A stretch of 64,000 nt of DNA from Globisporangium splendens (Eukaryota; Oomycota; Peronosporomycetes; Pythiales; Pythiaceae), in the NCBI GenBank assembly GCA_006386115.1, contig VFIW01000004.1:248001-312000 (forward strand). Direction: 5' to 3'. The stretch's first letter is position 1, and each line of letters begins with the position of its first letter. Both the position numbers and the translations under genes were made by a program. This document shows, one piece after another, positions 19,382-30,800 of this stretch. The notes under the pieces are model-generated. The model did no database searches and had not been told where the DNA came from. It saw only the letters and a program-made list of their open reading frames with translations.

Positions 19382-19830
19382 TTTCGCTGCTTGGATGGAG
19401 GCAGGAGAGTGAATGCGCACGGAGCCTGGTGAATGATAAAGTGAGCGCGCCGATCCTCTTGGAGCAATCTTCCAAGAGTGTAGAGGTTGCACTCGTTTAA
19501 GCGCGCTTGAAAGTGTTTGCGAGGCGGGTGATGATGGGATTTGAGCCAATCAGCGATGTCACTGGCGAAACGTCTTTGAATCTGCAGTCTCAATCACACG
19601 CACTTAGTCTGTCGTTGCATTGCCCGAACTTGCCAGCGTTCATCCTATATTGCAGTGGGCCACACCACTTGAAGTCATTCATTGTGTGTCCCACATTATA
19701 CAAAGGAGTGTGTGTGTTGCATAGGCTCCTTTTTTCCACGAAAGAAAAAAGGAAAAGCTCGCAAAGAGGATACAAGCAGGTTGCTCAGCTCATTCCAGTT
19801 CCGTGCGTGTACGCTACAGAAGAAGCCATT
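19382..19830. other. Divergent promoter region (GST copy D / RabGGTase beta)
   Basis: About 450 bp shared by two divergently transcribed genes. The frames of both genes stay open into it, but with no similarity. A weak Inr/FPR-like match lies on the minus strand at 19431-19446. Confidence 0.5.
19431..19446 (-). promoter_or_regulatory. Weak Inr/FPR-like element of GST copy D
   Basis: On the minus strand GCTCACTTTATCATTC matches the oomycete consensus at about 12 of 16 positions, about 50 nt upstream of ATG 19381. It differs from the element of copies B and C, in keeping with unrelated flanks. Confidence 0.3.
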
Positions 19831-21078
19831 ATGGGGGACACCACGACACAAGAAGCGAGCGCGAGGGATCGCACGTTCGACCTGGAGCTCCACGTGAAGT
19901 ACCTCATCGGCTTGAAGAACAAGAAGGAGGACTTTGAGTCGTGCATGATCGAGCACATGCGGCTCAGCGGCATCTACTGGGGGGTCGGTGCCATGGCGAT
20001 TCTCGGCCGCGAGGAGGAGATGAACCCCGAGGAAGTGATCGCGTGGATCCTCGAGTGCGAGCACCCAGACGGCGGCTTCTCCGGTAACGTCGGCCACGAC
20101 CGCCATCTGCTGTACACGCTGCACGCGCTCCTGATCCTCTCGATGCTCAATGCGCTCGACCGGATCCAGAAGGAGAAAGCGGCCACGTACATTGCGTCGC
20201 TGCAGCAAGAAGATGGATCATTTGGTGGCGACGAGTGGGCTGAGATCGATACCAAGTTCACGTACTGCGCGCTTTCGGGGCTCTCGATTTTGAAGAAATT
20301 GGATCTCGTGGACGTGCCAAAAGCCATGGCATACATCGACACGTGCCGCAACTTTGACGGCGGATATGGCAACATTCCAGGTATGAATGTGTGTTTACGA
20401 GCGGGGATTATCTACGCTGCTTGGAGTGCAGATACTGCGATATGCTTTGTGTGTACCAGCATATGCTGAATGCTTTCATTCATTTACGACATTCTGTGCA
20501 GGTTGTGAATCGCACGGCGGGCATATTTGGACTGCCGTCGGTGCGCTGTCCATTGGTCATGCCGTGACGCAGGTACGACGCACTTTAGTACTCGCTATGG
20601 CAATTCATGCAAGTGTTTCGTTAGCTGATTAGTGCAATTACCGAACTCTATGATGCAGTATGTAGATGACGAGTTGCTTGGCTGGTGGCTCTGTGAGCGC
20701 CAGTGTGACTCTGGCGGCTTGAATGGACGACCCGAGAAGCAAGCCGACGTGTGCTACAGTTGGTGGAACATCGCGTCGCTGATCATCCTCGGCAAGCTCG
20801 ACTGGATCAGCAAGGAGAAGCTGATCCAGTACATCTTGGAGTGCCAGGACCTTGAGGATGGCGGGCTTGCCGATCGTCCAGGCAACGTGGCCGATGTGTT
20901 CCACACGTTCTTCGGGATCTGTGGGCTCAGCATGCTCGGCTACTTTGACCGCGAGAAGGCGGCGCATCCAGAGTACGCACCAATCCGCCACGTCCACCCA
21001 GTGTACGCGCTCCCCGTCGACACAGCGGAGAAGCTGCAGCTCACTGCCGAAATCATCGCACCAAAGAAGCTTGCCTGA
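19831..21078 (+). CDS. RABGGTB: Rab geranylgeranyltransferase (type II) beta subunit
   Basis: Three exons fit family and frame: 19831-20380, 20502-20572 and 20659-21078, encoding 346 aa (family members are about 330). The product is the catalytic beta subunit that attaches geranylgeranyl groups to C-terminal cysteines of Rab GTPases together with the alpha subunit and the Rab escort protein. Prenyltransferase repeats with (D/N)GGF/GG(L)-type cores are visible: [34 protein letters not shown] and EDGGLADR. The zinc ligands can be read as Asp and Cys in [10 protein letters not shown] and His in FHTFFG. ATG 19831 (MGDTTTQ) is used because the frame upstream is not protein-like. Confidence 0.95.
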
Positions 21079-21319
21079 GAGAGCTCATTTATAGTAAGAC
21101 CGATTGCAGCAGACGATCAAGGTCAAGGAGATTGGTCAGCGAAGGTATGCGAGAAAGAAAAAAAAGTACTTTTTAAAAAGATCTTCATTCAGTTCATAGA
21201 CGTCGTAACTGCGATGTTTTTGCTCAAAATCGTACCAAGCGGCGCCTCCTGATGCTACTGTTCCGAAGATTTCATTTGCTGGATTCGTGTATCATCAAAC
21301 GCCTTTCGTGCGGCATGCT

Positions 21320-22750
21320 TTAGAGGAGATCCATTGGGGTGGCGTCTTCAACAACAATTGGGAATGGCTCGAATTTGGAGCTCAGCACATCTGTGAGCAT
21401 CATATCACATGCAGCAGCATTAGAACCCTTGGAAATATATGCCAACATAACTTTGCAAAGTCGAAATACGTACGAGTAGCTCCGCGTGGGATGTGCGTGA
21501 CAATGTCGCGCTGGATCTGGTCGCGCAGGTCCGATACTTCGTTTGGCTTGATCGAGTTGATGTCCTTCACAACTTCCACCTTGCCGTTGACCTTCTTGAT
21601 GATCGTGATATCGACGTTGCTGCCCGAGCCGAGATCGTTGAAGATACCGGCAAGGATGGCGTCCTGAACGAGTCGCTTCGCTTCCTCTTCCTGCAATGTG
21701 CAAAACACAAAATGCGTCAAGACTCAGCAACCATTAGAACCACTACCAGCATGCAACTAATTAGCAAAACGTACCGTCATGTCGTCCTTGTATCCGTGCT
21801 CGAACACAGACATGGCAGCCAGACTGCCCGAGCCCATCGTCACGAAAGGGAGCTTGTCGGTACTGCCGTGCGGGTACACAGTGTATAAGTGTGGACCAGT
21901 GACGTCAACACCACCGAGCACCAACGCAGCCGAGACGTGACCTTGGTACTGGAACAGCATGCGTTTGAGCAACGTCATCGCAGTGACCACTCGGGACTGT
22001 GTGTCGGTGTTCTGTGGTTGTAGAAAACATAGAGAGAGCAGCAAGTTCAATATCATGCGCCTATTATTGCAAAATGCAAATAGAGTGGAAACAGGAGACG
22101 TACCAATCGGTGGAGTTCCAATTGAGACGAGATCAAAGCTGCAGCAAGAACAACATGTATCTCCATCAGTACCCCAATATCCCAAAAGATATGGAAGTAT
22201 GTCTGCATCCATACCCGTGGTGTTTTCCGTATCAGCGGCAGTACCGGCACCACAGCAGTAGATGTTTGGAGCAATGTAGTGGATCTTCTCACAGTTCTTG
22301 TCCATAACCTACACAGACAGCCGCACACATTGCTTTGTTAATAAATAGACCTGCTTGTTCTCGCATCTGCTTGATATCATGGACGTACCGTGCTGCCACC
22401 GGTGGATCGCGTATCCGCACCCAAGACGACACCATCCTGCAGTTTCCCCCATAAAGACGCACAACAGCATCCCAGAAAAATAAAAGTCAGCGTTCCATAA
22501 GCGCACGCTAAGCCAGTTATTCAGTCATAGGTCACTTGGCACCCAATTGTCTTTGGCGCCTTACCTTGTAGACGACGCCGACAATGGTCGTGCCGGTCTT
22601 CATGGCCTTGATCTTCTGGCCGCCCTGGCCGGGCTGGCTCAGCAACAGCTCATTGCGGCGGCAGTTGTCGAAGTTGAAGCCCCCGTGGAGCTCATCGTCC
22701 GTGGGGAACGCGTCCCCGAAGGTGTTCTGCGTGCGGCGAAAGTCGGTCAT
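21320..22750 (-). CDS. PSMB7: 20S proteasome subunit beta type-7 (beta-2)
   Basis: Seven exons on the minus strand: 22565-22750, 22389-22436, 22215-22308, 22104-22138, 21775-22011, 21474-21690 and 21320-21390 (888 nt, 295 aa). The first exon carries a propeptide ending KTG, followed by the catalytic Thr1 (TTIVGVVYK), as in the trypsin-like beta-2 subunit. Other landmarks are ADTRSTGG with the conserved Asp, the [14 protein letters not shown] stretch containing Lys33 just upstream (MDKNC), and the GSGSLAAM and [11 protein letters not shown] motifs. Four of six introns have GTACG donors and most are 50-100 bp. Some exons are as small as 35 nt. It is intron-rich compared with its neighbours. Confidence 0.96.
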
Positions 22751-23310
22751 CGTGCGTGCGCTATAAAGGAGGTGTCGTAAGCCAAGCTCTTGGAAGATTT
22801 CTTTCCCCTTTTTCCGCGCTGTTGTTGCTAAGGGAGAAAGCTTCATATCCAAAACGCGTAAAAAAGATCGCACGCAGGAGGCTTTCTTTTTTACGAGCAG
22901 CTGTAGATCTTGAGAGAGTAATTACGAGAGCAAACAAGCACCGTACATATCCCATATATAACAGCGCTCTTCTGTTTAAATAGATTAGATAACCTTTGTA
23001 AACTTATGTCCCTGTTTTAACGAATGCGAGTGCTGTCACTTTCGACCCAACTGCGAGAGAGCGTACCCCTACTCTACGATTAATTTTACTGGATAATAAT
23101 CTGCATTGTAAATGTTCGATTGGTGGAAAAAGTGTCAATTGTGCGCGCATTTTAAGTGGCGCAGCCCCCAAGTGTCTTGACTGCCAGTCATTTTGGCGAG
23201 CATACTGAAACGAAGATAGGAGCCTCTGGCCAGTCACTTGGAGCAGATTGGATTTCGGCGCCAGCGTTTCCACTTTGTTCCCACCGCCAGAAGCAAAAGC
23301 ATCAATAACC
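22751..23310. other. Divergent promoter region (PSMB7 / RPS18)
   Basis: About 560 bp between two divergently transcribed housekeeping genes. No additional gene is seen. Confidence 0.55.
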
Positions 23311-24452
23311 ATGGTAAGTTTACAGGCGCGCTGCTTTATGACGATGGCGGCAGGCAGTGTATAGGGGGCTAGTGGCGACGTGAGGGACGTGCGGAGGCAA
23401 ACACGTGCGCTCAAGAGAAGGGGAAGGAGAGTGGCGATATGCGCAATGGGAGAACAGAAATCACCATCTGCGGTCAAAATGGAGAATGACGACAGCTTCT
23501 TTCGGATGCCAACGCCAACCCAATCAGCTTCGACTTGGCAAATATGAAAGCGACACATGCCGACTTGCGAATGGATGAATGACAACGTAGTCATACAGCG
23601 ACGTGAAAGTGCTAGTAGCTGCACTCTCAGTGTGACGTCCAGATGAAGTACCACGGTGCCATTGTGTGGCTCCATTAAGCGCGCAACCCCCCGGCTGTTG
23701 ATCCCCTCGCGTGCTGGCAGCTAGCTCCATAGTACTGCAATGCCGACGCTGACGAAGTAAGGCTGCCAAGCAAGAGCTAACATGTGTGTGATGCTTTGTG
23801 TGCGCAGTCGCTTGTTATCGGACCAGATTTCCAACACATTCTTCGTATTCTCAACACCAACGTTGATGGTCGCCGCAAGGTGTGGGTCGCCTTGACCGCC
23901 ATCCAGGGTGTGGGTCGTCGTTTCGCCATCATGCTCTGCAAGAAGGCTGAAGTTGACATCACCAAGCGGTACGTTCCAGCTCAGCACGAACAGTTTATGA
24001 AGGTCTATGACGTGGATTCTCACTCTTGTGCTCTCTTTCTATTCTACAGTGCTGGTGAGCTCACCAACGATGAGATCGAACGTATTGTCGCTATCATCCA
24101 AAACCCTCTCCAGTTCAAGATCCCAGTGTGGTTCTTGAACAGAAAGAAGGACTACAAGACCGGCAAGCACTCGCAGGTTGTGGCCAACAACTTGCAGGGC
24201 AAGCTCCGTGATGATTTGGAACGCCTGAAGAAGATCTAGTACGTGCTCCGCCCCTGCCTGTTTGCCTGTTTCGTGAGGCGCTTGTACGCTCTTTGTGGGA
24301 ACTTTGCATACTGACGCTCTCCCTTTTTATCTCCACCGTTGTGCAGCGCTCACCGTGGTCTTCGTCACTGGTGGGGTCTCAAGGTCCGTGGTCAGCACAC
24401 CTGTACCACTGGTCGCCGTGGCCGCACGGTCGGCATCCTCGCTGGCAAGTAA
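23311..24452 (+). CDS. RPS18: 40S ribosomal protein S18
   Basis: Exons at 23311-23313, 23808-23968, 24050-24238 and 24347-24452 give exactly 152 aa, the usual length. Exon 1 contributes only the start codon, which is followed directly by GTAAG; the first intron is 494 bp, far longer than others in the window. The protein begins [19 protein letters not shown] and has the S13/uS13 family features: the helix-two-turn-helix region ([14 protein letters not shown]) and the basic C-terminus ([16 protein letters not shown]). It contacts the head of the small subunit. The third donor (ATCTA|GTACGT) gives KIYAHRG where animals have KIRAHRG. Confidence 0.95.
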
Positions 24453-24887
24453 GCGCGTTCGTTCGTGCTTCTTCGCGAGAATTGCTGAAATGCTGGTATT
24501 ATTTTGGTGGTTTGCCTGCTTTTTTCTCGGTCCATTCACGTGGGTAACATAACTAAGCAAATAAACGAGTTGCTGCTTCAACAAACAACATCAATGTGAC
24601 AAATTTGTGCTTTTGCAAAGTGTCTTCACTTGGCTCTAACACAGCCACGCGTCTTCCTTTGAATCTTGTATTTATGCGAGTCGAGCTGTGTGCTATTGCT
24701 TTAGCGAAATGTAAATGTATCAACAAAAAGACTTTCTGCTGCATTCGAGCGTGGATCATGTGCTGCTTTTGCACAAGTCCTTCACATAATCGATGCATCT
24801 TCATTCGTTTGGTTTCATACATCTATTCAATTGCTATCGTTAACTTATTTTTCTCTTTCTGCGTTCTTCCTCGGTCGTGCCATCTAC
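24453..24887. other. Convergent intergenic region (RPS18 / TauE-SafE permease)
   Basis: About 435 bp between two gene 3' ends, moderately AT-rich. Presumably it holds both polyadenylation regions. No gene seen. Confidence 0.5.
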
Positions 24888-26692
24888 TTACGCGATGCAG
24901 AGCGAGCGGAAGCCGCCAATACCGACTTCAAAAATGCGGCGCGTGCCCAGGACACCCATGATGCCGCCGCTGACGCCGACGACCGCAGCGATCAACAAAA
25001 TCACGAACGCAGCCTTGCGGTACTTGCGGATCAAGTACGACATGCCCAACTGGCCGATGATGCCCGAGATGAAGCCCACCATGCCGTGCCAGAGCGCGTG
25101 CTCCACGGACAGCGTGCCGAGGATGATGAACTGGATCGTAGTCGCGGACGACGTGAAGAGAATCATCGACGACGACGTCGCAGACGCGACTTGAGGGTGG
25201 AGCCCCATCTCGATCAGCAATGGACCTTTCACCATGCCACCGCCAATGCCCAGGAGACCAGCAGCCAGACCAGCGAGCGTGCAGATCACTGGGTACTTGG
25301 TGATCGCTTCTTTGGTCCACACCATGTCGCCCTTGAGGTACTTGTACCCGGCGGCTTGCAGTTGCATGTGAAACTTGCAGATCTTCACGCCAAAGTACAA
25401 GGTCGCACCAGCGAAAAATGGGAACGAGAGCGCGATGAGCAACCAGTACGCAGCACTACAGGCATGGAGTTCAAACGCACACAAGATTAGCAACGCGCAA
25501 TCAGGACTAGAAGACATGCTGATGCTGCATACATACCTTCCACAAGTCAGTCCAATGGCACTTGGAGAGCCGTGACCACCTTTGGCCATAGAGAAAAGCA
25601 CGAGGCCGATCCATGTAAGGAAGAGCACCGATAGGTCGCCGTACGGGACGCGGTTGTGCAGTTCCGTAAGCTCATCGACGCTTCGGACTGGGCCTGAGAC
25701 AATCATGGTTTTCTTTACGCCCGAGTTGATCAGTGACTCGTCTTCGTTGTCGCTGCTGCTGTTGTCTTCTTCCGTGTCCGCCGTCGAGACAACCTATAAC
25801 CATTCACAAAAGGATTAGACATAGAAATTTTAGTACACAAACGATGCCTCAATGTGAAATAGAGCAAATTTCGTACCGAGCTGAGTTCGCTTTCTTGCGG
25901 GTTCGAGACCTTGAGCTTCAGGTCGAACGCCGGTCGCTTGTAGGCTTTCCACTTGAGGTACGCGAGCGCAACGACCTGGAACTCCTTGAACTTGCTTTCA
26001 TGAGGCAGCAGTTTCCAGTACGAGACAATGTCCTCGAGTCTCTTGGTATCCGCGGCGCTTTCTTCCTTCCACATCTTGATGCCCTTGGAGAACGTACGCA
26101 TGCTGGTCTTGGACAGAAGCCACACGATGCACACCGTGATCAACCACTCGGGGAACACCGCGTTCATGTTCACACCGATGATCGTGCCTGCGAGAGTCAT
26201 GGGCTCCATCATCAGCATGGTCTCGTAGTCGATCAACGGGCGGTCGCGCGCCAACGGGTGCCTGCTGCGCACATTGATAATGAAACTCGCGATCGCGCTG
26301 CCAAAGATCGTGGCCTTGGACAACGGGATGGCTTCGTGGGACGAGAGTCCCATCAGCAGGATGTACAATGGCACCAGCAAACCGCCGCCACCAAGTCCCG
26401 AGCCCGCAGAAAGGATCCCCGCGACGAACGCGCCGATAGAGCCCGCGAGCTCGTGGTTGGACAGCGGGAAGAGCTTGTCTTCCATGCACACGCTGTTGCG
26501 GCAGATCGTGTCTTTCAAGCCGAGCGCAAAGCAGTCGGTCGTGGACTCGCACTCGGGCTGCTCGCGAATGTCGAGCACAGGCGCATCGTCGTTCAACAGC
26601 GCCTGCTCCGCTTCGGCAGCCACGAGCGAGCAGCTGCCAAGCAGCGCGACCGCGACCAGCGTCCATAGAAACAGAGCAGGAACGCGTCGCAT
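24888..26692 (-). CDS. TauE/SafE-family membrane permease (anion/sulfite exporter-like)
   Basis: Exons 25877-26692, 25537-25793 and 24888-25455 (minus) encode 546 aa. ATG 26692 is preferred because it gives a clear signal peptide (MRRVPALFLWTLVAVALLG) followed by a luminal Cys-containing segment (CESTTDCFALGLKDTIC). Two homologous halves follow, each beginning with the glycine-rich TauE/SafE signature: FVAGILSAGSGLGGGGLL near residue 95 and AAGLLGIGGGMVKGPLL in the second half. I count about eight or nine hydrophobic segments. A charged cytosolic loop separates the halves. Bacterial relatives export sulfite, taurine-derived or organosulfur anions; plant and protist members are poorly characterised, so the substrate is unknown. 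The stop TAA at 24890-24888 overlaps a possible GTAAG donor, so a longer C-terminus is conceivable. Confidence 0.85.
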
Positions 26693-27885
26693 GGTAGATG
26701 AGCTTGAGCGTCTTTGAACAGCTACGGAGCTCGTGGTCGTTCTGGAAAGTGAGGTCATGGCGCGCACCTTCTTGCCCAACTTCGAGAATGACGCAATCGG
26801 GTCGGCTTGCATTCCGCCGATGCACTTTGAGTGGCCAGGCAGACGCTCAGTCGCAAGTCCAGACGCCATCGCGAGCACGGCCGCAGCAGCAGCGCGGCTG
26901 CTCCTCATACCATCGCGCATGGATGCCGTGCTCTTTCTATCGTCAGACTGAAAAGAGGAGGAGGGGGCACTAAAAATCCTCATACTGCAACCTTCCTCTT
27001 CCTCAGTATCGAGTTCAGAGGAAAGGTTGTAAAATGGGGGCTTTCCCGCGACATTTGGCTGGCGAGCTTCTGTGGTGTCGAGCGGATCCGGAGGTTTGAT
27101 TGGCGGGCGATTAGCCAATGAACGCGGCGGACGGCGCTGAATCAACACTAGAACTGCAGTCCTGAAACGGTGCATCGCGCAATCACTGCTTTTGCTGGCT
27201 GGCGGTCACCCAACATGGCTTCACGGCGCCTTCCTCCAAGGTTCCTATTCGACGCAAACGCTGTTGCATCATGCACAGCAAGTAAGTCGTAGAAGTGGAT
27301 TTGGGATCATTTACCAACACGTATATGGATACCTCTGCTCCAGTTGCAAGTCATTGCCCAAGATGATGAAACTCCAACGTTCGAGTCAATTGCAGGACAA
27401 TCACGCGCCGGAGAAGGGTGTGTGTATGCGTCGCTTGCTGTACGCCACTTGCGAAGCACGTGTCAGACTCGGACACATCGTTTTGGGTTTCAGTTCTGAG
27501 AACTCGAGAGGTTCATCAACCTGATCAACACACTCAGGAATCCACTTACGCGGTCACAAGTGGTCAGATATCCACTTCTGAAAATAATCATTGCGTTCTG
27601 AGCTGTGAGAAATGGTGCAATGCTGAAAGCACTCGATGTTGAAGGTGACCAAATACCAAAGCACTCTTGGACCAAGTTATGCAAGTAACAAGACACCGAA
27701 AGGAAGAAACTAACGAGCATCAGATAGAGGCAGCAAAAGCGGTCGGCTTCTCTCTCTCTCTCTCTCTTCAAATCAAAATCACTCCACAAAAAACACACTC
27801 TTTTCTCATCTTCCTTCTCGCGTCGTCTTCTTCTTCCTACATTATAAGTAACTCATTCTTTTTTCACATGCATGCGCGCGTGGGT
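26693..27885. other. Intergenic (permease 5' side / myosin 3' side), with (TC)n run
   Basis: About 1.2 kb. The permease reading frame stays open upstream to 27175, but composition and lack of similarity suggest a leader rather than coding sequence. A (TC)n microsatellite lies at 27749-27768 near the myosin 3' end. No gene called. Confidence 0.5.
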
Positions 27886-30800
27886 CTATCTCTTTCGACT
27901 CTTGTTGATCTCCAGGATGATAGATTGCAATTCAATGCACTGCTCGCGCATCAGCTCCAAATCGTACCGCAGATTGCGGTTTTCGAGCTTCAGCATCGCA
28001 TTCTCGTCTTCCAACGCGGTGCCGCTGGAACTCGACGTGCTTCCGCTGCTTCTTCCTTTCATAAAGCTTTTCGCCTTCATCGACAGCTCGTCCATGCGCT
28101 TCAGGCTGCTTCGACTACTCTTACCAATGCTTCGGGTAGGACTGTACGCGGCAGGATCATCGCCAAATCCTTCGTCATTGTCTGAGTCGTCGGCTTCGTC
28201 AACCCATTCGCCGCCATCACTCTCTTCTTCACTTTCAGATTCGGGAGGCAAGTACTCGATTGGGGTCTCGGTGTTCAGATATTTTCTCCAGCCACGCTGA
28301 ATTCGGACGATTGCACGACGCTGGAAGAAGTACTCTTTTCGCTCAAGTCGCATGCGCATAACCGACTGGATCTTGATGATAGCATTAATCTTGCGGAAGA
28401 GCCGACGGCGCTCAATAAATCCAAGCACAACCTTCTGGATGCAGGTTGCCTCATAGTACATGAAGTCCGACTTCATTGCTTCCAGCTCTTCCATCACACC
28501 ATTCTTGAAGTAGATCAACGTTTTACCCATTTGGTACTCCAACGGGGATTTGCGACCAATCAAATCCATGAAAATTGTCGACGTCCGTCGGAAGTCAGGC
28601 GTGTGCATCGATGGAGGGAACATGATTGCATATCTCGTAGCCAATTCCTCTGGAGTGAGACGACTTGGGTATCCAGAACGAGTGATACGAATTGCTTCGA
28701 TCACACCTGCTGATCGCAACTGCTCAACGACCATTCGCTTGTTGAACTCGGTCGGACTCTTGTTGGAGTTTGGCTTGATGCAACGAATGTAATGAGTATT
28801 CGTGACCGAAATGTTCTCCATCAGCTGGCCCAACGAAATCTTGAACTGCGAACCCAAACTCTTCACTCCAGCCTTGGAGCGATTACCAGCGCTTTCAACA
28901 ACGCATTCCTTTTCTTCGAACAGCTCGGTCAATAGACTGATGTCACTCGATTGAATCAGATCCATCAAATCCTTTTGCAGCATATCGCGATGTTTCTCCA
29001 TGAAGCCGACTGTTTCGTACGTCACAGAACCAGCGTAGTGGTTAATGATGAACTGCGTGCGCTTCACTCTTGGAAAGTCGATATGCGGGTTGATTTCGTT
29101 GCCCTTCTTTTGATGATTGGTTTTAATCTTGTTCACCAGTGCTTCTTCAGTTCCACGCGCTTGACGCAAATGGTCGTTCATCAGTGCGATAATACCGAGT
29201 TTACCATCAATAACCTCGACAATGTCTTTGTTATCTTGGTACTGGATGTGATCCCACTGGAGACCTTCTCGGACGTACTCATCTTCAACTGTCTTGAAGA
29301 CGTCAGTCGTGAATTTCTGTTGCAGTTTCTCATTTGCGTAGTTGATGCAGAATTGCTCGAACCCGTTTTGCGCGAAATCTTCGAAACCGAAAATATCCAG
29401 CACTCCGATTTGACCGTGAATTTGGCTTTCTTCCGCACTGATAGCCGCATTGATCTTCTGCACCATCCAGTCAAACATCTTCGAGTAGATAGTCTTGGCA
29501 AGGGCGTCACGATTTTCGAGAGCTTCAACAGGGTCCATCGGGACAGTGACAGCGTCATTGCGAGTAATCACTGTGCGATTACACAATGCCTCTTCAATGC
29601 TGCTGGTATGTAGCCCGAACATAGCTCCAACCTTCGACAGCGCTTGCGTGCTGGAGATGCGCGAGCCACTCTCTCCACTTTCTTCAAATGATATTTCACC
29701 CAGGTGCAGAACGCCTGCAAGAATCTGGAGCAAAGTCTTCTGGTCCGCAGCGTTCAGTCCAATCAGCGACAAGGAGTTACGCGTTCCAGCAAGCCATTTG
29801 CTGTCGTCCATGCCGTCAATTGACATGCTCTTCAGTTCGCCTGTGTACTGGTAAGCGAATGCTGGGTCAAGCTGGAAAGCCTGCAGCTCGCTTTGCGACA
29901 GTCCAGCCAGCATCTGGTAGAAGATATGATAGTTTCTCTCGCCTTCGGCAATCGAGACCACTCGAGACTTCTCCAGCAAATATGTGTCACATTTCGCACC
30001 AACAAGCTTGCCTTGGTCGCTGAACTGAAGTTGAGTGAACTTTCCGAACCGGGAACTGTTGTCGTTGCGAGTGGTTTTAGCGTTGCCGAACGACTCCAGC
30101 AATGGATTCACATCGATGACCTTCGCAATTGTTTTGTCTTTTTTACCACCGGCGACACTTGCCAAGTGGTTCATAACAATTTTGGTAGTCTCGGTTTTAC
30201 CGGCACCAGATTCACCACTAACCAAGATACTTTGGTTCATCTGGTTGTTGGTCATGTGCTTGTAAGCAGCCGTCGATGTCGAATATACGTGAGGAGGGAG
30301 CGAGTCTCGGGGCTTGCGAAGATATGGCTCGTGCAAGTTGTCGCCGTAAATGTTCTCGATCCATTTGTATGGGTTGACAGCAATCACAATCTCGTTGGTG
30401 TAGGTATCTATAAGTATAAAAGGGCACATCAATAAGTCAACAAGCATTTCAAGGTGGAAAAAGATACAAACAGCTCTTACATGGCTTCGAGGCTTCGAAT
30501 CGCTGCTTCAAGTTGAAAAGAATCGACGGCTCATTCAAGTACCGAAGCAATCGCATATCTTCCACTCCACTTGGATTATCCTGCAAGATCGCCACTGGCA
30601 AAGACTCGATTTCTGTAGCAGTTGGACCAGCAACAGCTCGGATCGTGTCGGGGTCCTTCAGGTCCACCACCCGTCGCTCCGATTCCCCGGAATCAAGAGT
30701 GGCTTGGATGGTCACTTCCTTGGTTCGTTCATTGTACTCAATGATCTCAGACAGCAACCATACCTCTTCTTTGTCGGGAACGTAACACTGTACACCCTGC

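Noticed and set aside
23314..23807. Possible snoRNA inside the long RPS18 first intron.
   Set aside because: No convincing pair of C and D boxes or H/ACA hinge could be picked out by eye.
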